Positions 23,160-33,710 of a DNA stretch of 64,000 nucleotides are shown piece after piece. How positions within the stretch are numbered: the stretch's first letter is position 1; each line of letters starts with the position of its first letter. The notes beneath the pieces were generated by a model, which saw only the letters and a list, made by a program, of their open reading frames with translations, ran no database searches and was not told the DNA's origin. The stretch comes from Nissolia schottii (lineage: Eukaryota; Streptophyta; Magnoliopsida; Fabales; Fabaceae): NCBI GenBank assembly GCA_003254905.1, contig QANU01109758.1, positions 242,648 through 306,647 of the forward strand, in the 5' to 3' direction. The position numbers and the translations under genes were made by a program.

Positions 23160-24983
23160 CTCATTTTTCTGCAACATCCACTCCCTTCCTCTTCTTCTCT
23201 TCTCTATTCTATTCTATTCATTCATTTTCATCCTCCACCCATACACATCCACTCTTGCGAACCTTTCCTTCTTTTCCAGATCTCTCTATTCTCTTCTTCT
23301 TTTATGTGACCCTTTTGTTCCATCGTTATTTTTGGATGTGTATAAACTTGATCTTTTTTGTATATAGAAAAAAAAAAGCCTTTTTTTTTTCTTTCTTAAT
23401 CCTTGTTAGAAAGCATTTTAATCTCAAGGTACTTAATGGGGTTGTCGTTTGTATTTTTTTTAATCGTTTCTTGTGACAAAGTTTTGTTCTTTTCAGATTG
23501 TGTTGTCTGATTTGCTTGGTTTTCAATGGATTGCATTGCAGATTTTTATCATTTCCACCCCTTGAGACCCAGAATCACCAAAGGTCGTGAATATCAAGGT
23601 AACCCTGACTCTTATGCTGTGTTCTGTGTCCTACCATTTAGTTTTGGATTTGAGTTAAATATGTTTTGTGTGTTTTTGTATTTGTAAATCAGTTATGATT
23701 ATGATGATATTCATCTTATGTGAATGTTGCCTAAATGTTCAGTTTTGATTGCACATCATATCTTGGTAATTCCTCAGAGAGTTTCCTGTGCTCAGATTTT
23801 AATGGATATCAGGTTTATTTGGAAGTCTATAGGTTCTTTTTCAATTATTCACTTGGCCTAGTGTTGAAAAATGAAAGCAATGGGGGCATGCCAATTTCTA
23901 TTTTTCTTTGCATGTTACTTAGGGAAAAAAATGTTGGTATACAATGGGAAAGAGCATATATATGAAATTTTGGGATGTTATGTGTTTCCTATGTCACCTT
24001 TTTTTAACATGTTTTATAGATTTAGGAGAAATTCAATCATTTTTTCTGTTGTGGGGAACCCAACATGCCATTGTATTACTTCTTCTGTGCTTTCTATTTT
24101 TTTCCTCATTTGAAATGGTTCGTACCTGATGGTGCACATTTGTACCAGAAAACCTGTCAAATGTTGTTTTTGCATCAGAACTATTTCCTAGCTACTTAAT
24201 GTGATTTTTTGAAGTTAATATTAGGCCCCCAGTTCAGGGATTTTGTTGTTGGACCTCAGATGAATCCCAAAGCTTGGCTTATTTTATTTGTGACTTGTAG
24301 TCATTAATTTTGTTTTACTCTAAAACTTGTGATTGTTTGGATTGTCAGCAATTACTTGCAAGGATTGTCAGCAGTCTTATGAGAACTAGTATAATAGATT
24401 ATATGAAACTTCCTTTGTAGTTATTAGTTATTACAATGTCTCATCCAGATGTTACTATTGGAAAATATTTTTAAGTTAGTATTCATTTTCTTTCTTTCTT
24501 CAAAGTATTTGGTTTTACCAGATTTTAACCAACACTGTACAGATTAGAAGTTAGCCTGAGAGTTGTTCTTGCCAAAATTAGTTTATATAAGCAACCTAAC
24601 AACCTTGAAATGAAACTTGTATGACTATGTTCTTGGATGTTTGTGTGAGCATATAGGTGCATTATGACATTGATGATTATCAGTTCACTAAATTACTAGA
24701 CAACTAAAAGACAAGAAAATATTTGCAAATCCTATTGATGGGTATGAAATATCTGCATCCAAAACCAACTGGCTAAACCTTGTAAGAATTACTAGGAAAA
24801 TCAATAAGTCTACTTCATTAGACCATCAATTCTCCCATTCTTGTCAAGCAGTATAATTTAGATTGATGTACTGATGTGATTGGTGGTGCTTGGATTTTTG
24901 TCTGTGTAGAAAATTATCGGCAGCTTCAACAAAGAACCCTAAAGCTACATAAGTTGAGTTAGACAAGCACATTTCCCGTGATA
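23160..24983 (+). promoter_or_regulatory. 5' leader of the RING gene with a leader intron
   Basis: A pyrimidine-rich start (about 23160-23290) looks like a plant 5' untranslated exon. The leader runs to AATATCAAG|GTAACC at 23598 and resumes after TCTGTGTAG at 24910, giving a 1311-base leader intron (23599-24909). An additional intron within 23160-23520 (for example CTCAAG|GTACTT to TTTTCAG) is possible. Leader introns are common in this family. The leader carries an upstream ORF listed separately. Confidence 0.55.
23526..24962 (+). CDS. Spliced upstream ORF, 41 codons, in the RING gene leader
   Basis: An ATG at 23526 opens a frame that crosses the leader intron (23526-23598 joined to 24910-24962) and stops at TAG 24960-24962. 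It encodes 41 residues beginning MDCIADFYHFHPLRPRITKG. The stop lies 21 bases before the main ATG and in the same frame, so readthrough, or a spliced form lacking that stop, would fuse it to the main protein. Whether the peptide is conserved is unknown. The ATG context (TCAATGG) is moderate, so the ORF could reduce translation of the main frame. Confidence 0.4.
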
Positions 24984-27382
24984 ATGTTGGGGGGCAACAA
25001 TGGTAATCCTGTGCTTCCTGTTTTCCTGGACGAGACTCAATTTCGCTATCAAACAAATGCAGCAAATCAATTGCAGTTGTTTGGAAACTGTGAGTTTTCT
25101 CCTCCTTTTGTTTGTGTGATGATAAAATTGCTCATCAGATGAGGTTGTTATACATCATGTTTGTCTGTTTCTTGAAGTTGCTTGCCGTGACTTCCTTTTC
25201 CTGGATTTTTTTTTTTTTCTAGTTCACTTTCCATGTCTTACTTTAACGTTTCTACAATTCTGTCCCCATTAAGTCCCTTTTTCCACAGGCATGATGATGC
25301 TATTTACTCTCCTTCGTTGACCGAGGGTGGAGGAGTGCAATATTATGTGTTATGAACTTGTCTTGTCTATTGTATATGTGCATGATTTGCTTGTGTGCAT
25401 TGCATGTATGTGTGCCTTATGTTGCAGGACATGGTCAATACTGATTACTTTACCTACTTATGCGTGTGTGGTTGGTTCTTGTATATTTTGATATTGATAA
25501 GAATGGTAATTGTCCTTGACATGGCATGTGCACGTTCTTAAGTGCTTGAAACAAAGAGGCCCTTTTCAATACTTGTATCATGTACTCTGTCTGATCTACT
25601 TTACAAGCATCAAAACTGATGATTGTTTATATTTGCTGTTGTGACTGTGATGTTCTTATTTTATGTTGTATAATCAGAAATTATCATTTGTTTCAAATTA
25701 TCATTTTTATGCAGTTCCGTAATTAACTGTTTAAATAAATTTATATTTCCTTTAATGGTTCTCCTATTCTGTAGTTTTACCTTGTCACCAAGTGATGAAA
25801 GTGCAAAATCTTTTGCAGTACAAGCTGGATGTAGTGTCGATCCGGTGAACTACTTTGGAAATGAGCATGTCAGTTCCATGATTCATCCTAACAAACGAAG
25901 CAGGGACATGGAAGATATCTCAAAGCAGCAAAGGCTTCAGATTTCCCTAAATTACAATGTCTATCAAGACGATGCCGATCGATCGGCAAGCATTCCGAAC
26001 CCTAACCCGGTGTCAACAGGATTGAGGCTTTCTTATGATGATGATGAGCGTAACTCGTCTGTCACTTCTGCTAGTGGAAGCATAACTGCTTCGCCCTCTA
26101 TCTTGCTGTCCCTTGGTGACAATATCAAAACTGAGCTTGATAGGCAGCAAGAAGAGTTGGACCAGTATATTAAACTCCAGGTAATAATATATCATTATAG
26201 CAAGAAGGGTTGGATTTTCTCCTTTTGTTGGAGCCTTGACTAACTCATTAGGAGTTACTCTCTTGATGAATTATTAAGTTTTAAACACTTGGGGTACGTT
26301 TGGATAACACAACTTGTGACCTTTTTTTTTAACCCTTCAAAAGTCAAAAGTAATTTTTCAGCTGTTGTCTTGTTGGCCATAGCTTATTGCCTTTTAGAAA
26401 GTCAATTTTAGTGCTTTTTTGAAAAGTTAAAATATCTAACTTCTCAAAAATCACTTTTCAAAACACTCAAAAAAAATATTTTTTTTTTTAATTACCTATT
26501 CAAATACAATATAACTTATTCATAAGTTACTTTTTAGAAGTTACTTTCATAGAATGACTTAAATAAGCTGTTTGGCCAAACTGACCCTTAACCTCAAATG
26601 TTTAAATCATTGAGTGAGTCATGGTATTGTATTTTGGAGCCTGTGATGTTAAGTTTTGAAATGACTGCTGATTTATTTATTATTTTTTTTTCCTTCTATT
26701 GCTCAAAAGATATTTAGAACTAGAAGTTATCCTTTGATTACAGAATTATTGATTGTGTATGATTCTTGGTTTGGTTACCTTGCACTGTTCTGAGATGTTA
26801 TTCCATTTCCTCTGTACACAGAAGGAACAGCTGTCCAAAGGAGTAAGAGACATAAAACAAAAACACATGGCTTCTCTCCTTACTTCCATCGAAAAAGGCG
26901 TGACTAAGAAGCTGAGGGAAAAAGACATGGAGATTGAGACCATGAACCGGAAAAATAGGGAGCTAGCAGAGAGAATAAAGCAGGTGGCTGTGGAAGCGCA
27001 GAACTGGCACTACAGGGCCAAGTACAACGAGTCCGTCGTCAATGTGTTGAGGAACAATCTCCAGCAGGCGATCTCGCAAGGAGTTGAACAACAAGGGAAG
27101 GAAGGGTTCGGAGACAGTGAAGTTGACGATGCTGCTTCGTACATAGACCCCAACAACTTCCTGAGCATGACTGGTGCGCCATCTATGAAATCCGCTTGCA
27201 AGAACTACCAGGGCGCGGTGGAGAATAATATGGCTTGCAGGGCGTGCAAGGCGAAGGAGGTTTCGATGTTGTTGATGCCTTGTAGACACCTGTGCTTGTG
27301 TAAGGACTGTGATGGATTTATCAATGTTTGTCCTGTTTGCCAATTGATTAAAACTGGAAGTGTGGAGATTTATCTCTCTTAA
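24984..27382 (+). CDS. BOI/SBP1-type RING E3 ubiquitin ligase (S-ribonuclease-binding family)
   Basis: Three coding exons: 24984-25089, 25819-26180 and 26822-27382, phases 1 and 0, 342 residues. The start MLGGNNGNPVLPVFLDE and the block AGCSVDPVNYFGNEH match the conserved N-terminus of BOI-related/SBP1 proteins. Residues about 150-230 form a coiled coil followed by the WRD-like segment WHYRAKYNESVVNVLRNNLQ. The C-terminus is a C3HC4 RING finger with Cys-Arg-Ala-Cys, MPCRHLCLCKDC and CPVC. The RING would recruit an E2 and transfer ubiquitin. Relatives (petunia SBP1, Arabidopsis BOI and BRG1-3) act in S-RNase binding, cell-death restraint and gibberellin/stress signalling. The likely location is nucleus or cytosol. 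The exon 2 acceptor was chosen as TTTTGCAG at 25818 because it restores the family sequence, whereas the upstream TGTAG does not keep frame. The paralogue within the family is not resolved. Confidence 0.92.
26290..26588. mobile_element. MITE in the second coding intron of the RING gene
   Basis: About 300 bp starting GGGGTACGTTTGGATAAC and ending TAAGCTGTTTGGCCAAACTGACCC. The reverse complement of the end, GGGTCAGTTTGGCC, matches the start imperfectly. The interior is palindromic, with repeated AAGTTACTTTT/AAAAGTCA-type blocks. GGG..CGTTTGG termini recall hAT-type MITEs. No clear target duplication is visible. It lies fully within intron 26181-26821. Confidence 0.55.
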
Positions 27383-28090
27383 CTCACAAAAGGGTATGTA
27401 CCCCTAAGAAAGAAAAAGAAAAAAAGAAAAAAAAAAAAGAATACATCAATGTTCTCCTTGTGTGATTTAGCAGCCTAAGTTCATAATGTACAAGTAAAAA
27501 AATACTTGTCACTTTGAAAATCAGCTACTGCTTCCGAGGATATTTCTGTCCACGTTTCCTTGTGATAATAATACCACTTCTTTTCTATGTAGCTTTACCT
27601 AATTGCTGATGAGATGCATCTATTATTATTTATTATTATGAAAGAGAAATAGGGGAATGTAAATGTGCCTGGCATTACTTGTTAATGAGTAATATTTGGA
27701 AGTTTCTTTATGGAAAACAAATACAGGTTTTTACGTCATATTTGACAAAAAATAGAGTTTGCTTTGTTTTCTAAGTCCATTGGATGAACTAGCTCCAACA
27801 AATATGGTGAACAGGTTGGCTACGTTGTATCATGCATTTGTAACCAAAATTTTCCATCAAACGGTTATGACTAGGCTGTGGGCATCTGCTAGCATATGAA
27901 CAAACCACGATAATTATATAAAAACATAGGTCATTGATGTAAAGCAAAATCAGGTAATACGACCAAATGAAGTTTTTCAATTTCACAAAAATATCAATTC
28001 TCCTCCCATTATGTACAAAAATTTTCCCTTATGCCTTTGTATTTGATTAGGTGGGAATCAACCTAAATCCACTTTTCGTGTAATTTTTGT
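27383..28090. other. Spacer between the convergent RING and DRM2 genes
   Basis: Holds the 3' untranslated region of the RING gene (an A-rich purine tract at 27410-27440 follows the stop) and intergenic AT-rich DNA. No further gene seen. Confidence 0.5.
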
Positions 28091-28331
28091 TTTATTAAAA
28101 CCTTATTTTAGTGATTGAAAAATATATGCATCACCATATTAGTCTTTTAAATATTAATGTTATTATATAAGTCTCTCAAAAATTTAAATGTCATCATACT
28201 TATTTTTTTAGAAGACTAAATTGATGACATAAAATGACTAATTATCTAATTGCTTTGAATATCTGAGAGACTTACGTGATGATAATGAATAATGTGGTGA
28301 CCCTCGTATACTAAAATAGAGTTTTACTCTT
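28091..28331. mobile_element. Inverted-repeat element next to the DRM2 stop codon
   Basis: The left half (from TTTTATTAAAACCTTATTTTAG at 28090) is an imperfect reverse complement of the right half, which ends CTAAAATAGAGTTTTACTCT. Matching pairs include TTATTTTAG/CTAAAATAG, GCATCACCATATTA/ATAATGTGGTGA and ATAAGTCTCTCA/TGAGAGACTTACG. The total is about 240 bp with no coding frame. It ends only about 25 bases beyond the DRM2 stop, so the DRM2 mRNA 3' end probably includes it as a hairpin. Confidence 0.65.
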
Positions 28332-28355
28332 ATTTTTTGTTTTCACTCAAGCAAA

Positions 28356-31300
28356 TTATCTCTGTGCCTCCATTATTTCATTAACAATCCTATAATAGTC
28401 ATAGAAAAGTGAGGAGTGCTTGCCCTCAAGCCCATCCCTACTGACCCTGTTGCTGCCAGAGAGGTTGTTGCATGGGCTTCCACCAATAACGAGGTCAAAC
28501 CCACCAAAACTGGTTATCCAATGCTCCAACTGAGTTGAGGTCACACTTGTTACATCTTCGACCTCAACTAGGTTGCCCCTTTGGTTGGTCTGTTCCCACC
28601 AACTTCGAATGATGTTTCTGTTGACTTCGGCTAATTCAATTGACACCACATTTTTGAGCTTTATTCCTAGCCTGTGCAGTGCTACCTCAGCACCTCCTAT
28701 GCCAGAGAAGAGGGACAGGACGTTCATGCCGTTTGGAAAACGACCCTTCAACACTGAGAGATGGTAGGCAACTGTATCAACCTGAAATCAGTTCAATTCC
28801 ATTTATGTGATGTTAATGAGCTTTAAAATGGAGCTAAGAGTCAAAAGAAATTACAAGAAAATAGCCTAATTCTGATTCAAACCTTTTCGCATTTATTTAT
28901 CATGTAATTATGGGTAGTCATGCTATTAAAAAAAGGTGTGGTTTTGAATTTAGTTATCATCATTTTTGGTGGTTAAAATTGCGAAACACATTCCTCTCAC
29001 GATTACGAAAGACAAAATATTTCTAAGTTACTCTCCTTTTGAACAAGTACATGCATGCATATGCTTATTGGGAATCAAACTTGTGTTGTCGTTTTTAAGT
29101 CCAAGAAAGGCTTGCTGGTTCACTTAGTAAATGACTGCCAGAGATATGAAACTGGGTCCTCTCACGTGAGAAAATTACATGTGATCTTATCATTAGTACA
29201 TCTATAACATTAATTAAGTTACTTTAGATACATTAACAAGTTAAAAAAGTAAAATAAAAATCAATGGTAAAAATATGCACATAATGTGTAGAAACAGTCA
29301 TAGCATAATAAGAACCTGAAATGCATTTCCAAGTGCTCTGTATCTTTCTGTTCTGTTGATTCCACCACCTCTAGTGTGATCCTTAGGGAACCCCAACAGC
29401 ACCTCATACTCATCAGGTTCAAGAGCCGCCACTTTGTTCTTCCCAACCCAAACCAAGTTCCACCTCCTGCACTTCCTAACCACACTCTCTTGCACCCTCA
29501 CAGGAATAGTAGCTTCATCATCACCACAACACTCTTGAAGCTCTTTCCTTATCTCCTCTGTCACAGCAGCAGGGGCAATGCAAGTCAGGAGGCAATTCAG
29601 CTTTGTTCTTCTGTCCCATGAAGGCCACCACCTAGTGGTTGCAGGCAAAGCCTCTTGAACAGTGAGTGGTGGGATTGGAAGCAATGGTGAACGGTTCTCA
29701 ATGGGGAGATTGTGGATGTAACCTCTTTTTCTTGCTGTGGCACAGAAGAATTTCGAGTCCACAAACTCTGGCTCTATCTCGAATAGGAAGCGTGAGATCT
29801 TGGTCCAAACTCCTTTGGGAGCAAGGGCAACGTTTTCATAGTAGAAGTATGGTGGGCCTGATAGCTTGCATGGGAGGTTTCTTGTTGGAACCGTGATGGG
29901 AGAGAGTGAATTTGGTGTGCCAAATCCTGTCATGGGTTTGGGGAGTTGTATCATATTCACTTCTGTTTCTAATGGCTTCTTTGTACTTGCCATGCAAGTT
30001 GTCCTTTTCCATTTTTGGTTGTGAAGTTTGACTCTCTTGTTTGTATGATGATAGTAATGATCCCTTGGCTGGCATAGCATAAAAATATAACATCATTTGA
30101 ATAAAAATGCATGCATTACTAGCCCTTTAGAAGTATATTAATTAAAAGTCTTTGGTTCGAGTCCTTAGAATAGAAAAAATCATCGTTGGAAGCCCTTTAT
30201 TCCCGTTAGATACCTCAATTGGGTTAAGTGATTAGTCGGGTTATTAGTAATAGGATATGAATGTTAATGATTTTATTGAGACTAAACAAACACTTTAAAA
30301 GTATAAACCTATAAATAATTTGATAAGATTATAAAGCCACACCTTTTTATGTGTGTAAACTGAGGCATGGTGTTTCTTATTAGGTGGATCATGAAGATAG
30401 GATTCAATTTCCTTTGTTAATTGAGCAGCACAAATGAAATCTGTGAGGTCACACATTTGTGCTCCTGGACCTGCCAAATGTTACTATAATGAGATGAGAT
30501 ACCAAACTACTTAAAGAACCACAATTCCACCACCAAACAGATTCGCAGATGCTACGTGTATTTATAACATAAGATCTTGCAACATATGATATTTCACATG
30601 CACCAATCACCTCAGTCAAAATCTTCGCCTACAATCTAGGCTCAATATCACATATAAACAAAAAACAAAACAGTTGGAAAGCGAAGGGAGAAATAGAAAC
30701 TTAAAAATGTTAATAGCGTATATGATATAATAAGGTAAAGATCAGTGCACGCACCGCATTTGTCTATAGCTATTGAAGCCTCCTTGGAATGGTATCCCAT
30801 ATTCACAAGTATGGACAAGGTCTCATCATCCTTTTCTAATGTAAAAGTATTTTCCTGCACAAAATGAAAGTGAAGTTCTTGAGTGTATCGCACTACAGGA
30901 AACTCAATATACATAAGAAAGAAAATTTTTAGAAGAAGAAATCCACCTCAGTTTCAGGACAACTATCATCATCAGAGATTTCAATTGGTATATCACGTTT
31001 CTTAGCAGAAGAATCTGGCGAAGGATCCTCTAGAGTCTGCAATGCGGTGTCAAGGATGTTAGTAAAAAGAAAAGTTATAGCATTCACTGGACAGTCCATT
31101 CCTATCAAATTCTTTGCATAGTTATTCACAAATACAAGTTTAATCAGGTTTTAATGTCCGTGACAGATAGTCAATGCATGATAATATGATTTAGTTCTTT
31201 CATGACTAAAAATAAGGAGCCACATCTGAGAAGTGGGTGATGGTGATAAATTTCATGAGGTCATATCAATATCAATCAGCAGAAATAAAATCGCATCATC

Positions 31301-32097
31301 TAAACACAAGTCATTTTGCTGTTTAGTACTGTTTTTATATATCACAGTTACCCATCTATTGAACCTGTGAATTCAAGGGCGATTAAACTAAGAACTAAAA
31401 GAAATTAAAATATTTGCAACACTGTATAAAATACTTAGGCAACTCAAGTTACTCACAGCAGTAAGTGTTAGCAGGGTTTCCAAAATGTCTTCCTCATTAC
31501 TTTCTCCTACCATGGATGGAAGCAAAACTTAAGTACTTTTATCATTTTCCTCAATTTTGCAAACATGTTAAAATGAGAATGCAAAACAAACCATTTTCCT
31601 CAACTTCTTTGGCCACTGCCTCTGTGGAAAACCCCATTCCCACAAAGAGACGAATGAGCTTGGCATATTTATCACCCATGCATGCTGAACTACTCCCCTA
31701 AGCAAAACATGGAACACTTCAAAGGAAAGATAAAAGCTGAAGACATATGGAGAAGAAGAGGAATACAATTATACAAGCATGTGTTACAGTTCTGAAAATC
31801 TGTGCAAAACTAATGCAATTTGCAACAAAATTGAATGGACTTACCACCACACTATGTCCACTGCTCTCCTTTCCAGAAGACGGCGTGCCAAATACCTCAA
31901 GCTCGTCATCAGTGTCCCAATTGCAATCGTTCCGCGAGTTAGCGCCTTCCGAAAACTACACAAGTTTTCAAAAATCACTCAATGTCCACACCTCAAAGGC
32001 CTAAAATAATGTTCTTGTTAAATTAAACAGAGCAAACATAAATTTCTATGATCATATAGAATTGAGTATAGGAATAACATGAACGTACCATAACCAT
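28356..32097 (-). CDS. DRM2: DRM2-type de novo DNA cytosine-5 methyltransferase
   Basis: Nine coding exons on the minus strand: 32097-32089, 31955-31845, 31697-31592, 31506-31457, 31036-30947, 30854-30755, 30470-30343, 30068-29316 and 28781-28356, all phase-consistent, 590 residues. It methylates cytosine in all contexts, guided by siRNA (RNA-directed DNA methylation), in the nucleus. Two UBA domains lie near residues 50-92 (core RLFVGMGFSTEAVAKEVEEN) and 128-165 (LSILVNMGYHSKEASIAIDK). The catalytic part shows the rearranged order typical of DRM enzymes: GPPYFYYENV (Glu276 region), a Trp-Trp-Pro-Ser-Trp and TKLNCLLTC block, RTERYRALGNAFQ, then motif I LSLFSGIGG (474-479) and GGSPCNNL with catalytic Cys553. 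All key residues are intact, unlike the degenerate DRM3 type. The first coding exon gives only M-V-M before the first intron, and this start is the least certain point. Untranslated exons lie at about 32098-32156 and near 32440-32510. The gene is divergent from VPS34 and convergent with the RING gene. Confidence 0.93.
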
Positions 32098-33710
32098 GAA
32101 GTAATTTGAGTTCGTAGCAAAAAAGTAAGTAAGAACCAGCTTCCAAATCCAAAACACTACAACAGCCATATCAAAATGTATCAGTAAGCTGCAACACAAT
32201 CAGTAGTACGAGTTGTTGAATTAAGCTTAAGGAAGTCCATTTCCATTGCTAAGTAAAACGATGGAGCTGATTAAACTAACCGTAAGATTATGGAAACTAA
32301 CAGTACTCTTGGATCTAACTACACCAGTTAAAATTGATTTAACACGCAAAAAAAAAGAAAAGAAAAATCAATTAAATGAATAAGGAGCGAGAGATAGGAA
32401 CTAGAAAGCTTGCTAACCACGTCGTGTGCTTACTTGAGGCAGAAGAAAAAGGAATATGAAATTGAAATTGAAATTGAAGAGTCACTGACTCAAATGTGAA
32501 TCACCACGACTCACTCCTTCGCACCCTTAACTAACTCTGAACCTTGGTCACACTTTCAGTTAATGGATCATGATGATTCATTCATGATATATATTATAGT
32601 TGGTTAATTTGAATGGGTTGCACTTTTGCATGCATCCCCTCACATTCACAACTACGTTTTTTTTATGTTTATATAACTTCGGTGTAATAAGTTTAGAGTT
32701 TATAATTTTTATCCACTGTTATTCAATCAAACTTTTTTTTATATGCATGGCTTTAATTAATTATCATTCTCAAACCAAAGTTGAGTGAATAGTTTTTAAG
32801 ATAAAAAATAAAAACCACAACATTATACTAGCATTATATGCCATCAAAATTTTAAGGTCAAAAAGTTTATAATTAAATTATATAATAATATTTAGTAATA
32901 AAAATATGTTTTAAAAAATTTATATTTAATATAAAAATTATCATTCAGCAATAAAAAAATTATTAGTTATTTAAATTCGTAAATAAATACATACGCAACT
33001 ATATTGAGTATACATATAATTCTCCGTAATATGAACAAAATTTAAAATAATGATCATTAATAAAAAAATATATTAATATTAAATTTATTTTTTAAATTTA
33101 AATAATTAAGATAAATTATTTAAATTAAAATTTTAAATAGTAAAAATTAGTGAATATTGATATCAAATATAATTATTATTAACAAACGCTTATCATTATT
33201 ATTTTAAATTTATATTTTAATAACTAATAAGATTTATTGTTTTATATTTATTTCAATTTTCATTAAATATTTTTATAATAAAATTAGTTATAAAATAACA
33301 AAAATATAATATAATGTCCAAAAGGACCAAATGGACCCTAATTATTTAAGAAATAAGAAATTCATATCAAAAGGACATTAATTTAATTTAAAATTTGAAA
33401 TTTGAAATTGCTTGAGCAATTCATTAGGAATGAAACAAGAATAAGAATTTAGATTATACCAGTTTATCAAAAATAGGACTATACTCTTACCATTTAACAT
33501 TAGATGCAGCAGTGGTTGCTTGCTTCAGCTCCCACCCAGCCGTAAAGCTGTAAAAAAGCGACAAGTGTGTGTGATTCGAGCGCGAACTCGAATAGCGTTT
33601 GGCAACAGCACAAACTGTTACTCAGCGATCACCAAGAACCCTAATTCCCAATTCAAAAAAGAAAAAAAGAAGGAAGAAGAAGCAGAATCAGCCATACACA
33701 CGAGCCCCAC
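32098..33710. promoter_or_regulatory. Divergent leader/promoter region between DRM2 and VPS34
   Basis: The DRM2 leader occupies roughly 32098-32510 and the VPS34 leader roughly 33530-33710 (purine-rich just before the ATG). The intervening kilobase must hold both promoters. Most of it (32860-33300) is an AT-rich repeat shared with 47270-47770. I could not single out TATA boxes in such AT-rich DNA. Confidence 0.5.
32860..33300 (+). repeat. AT-rich dispersed repeat, copy 1 (DRM2-VPS34 spacer)
   Basis: Collinear with 47270-47770 in the same orientation. Shared blocks include TTTATATTTAATATAAAAAT, ATATACATATAATT, TTAAAATTTTAAATAGTA, TGAATATTGA and AAATATAATTATTATT. It is over 85% A+T and non-coding, and is presumably a decayed non-autonomous transposon. 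Confidence 0.6.

Noticed and set aside
25755..25818. Use of the ATG at 25755 or the TGTAG acceptor as the RING exon 2 start
   Set aside because: The TGTAG acceptor breaks the frame with exon 1, and the in-exon residues do not match the family. TTTTGCAG at 25818 restores the conserved sequence.
26963..27343. 126-codon antisense frame
   Set aside because: It is the shadow of RING gene exon 3, whose sense frame encodes a clear RING protein.
29836..30096. Alternative minus-strand frame overlapping DRM2 exon 8
   Set aside because: The other frame carries the conserved GPPYFYYENV block and joins in phase with both neighbouring exons.
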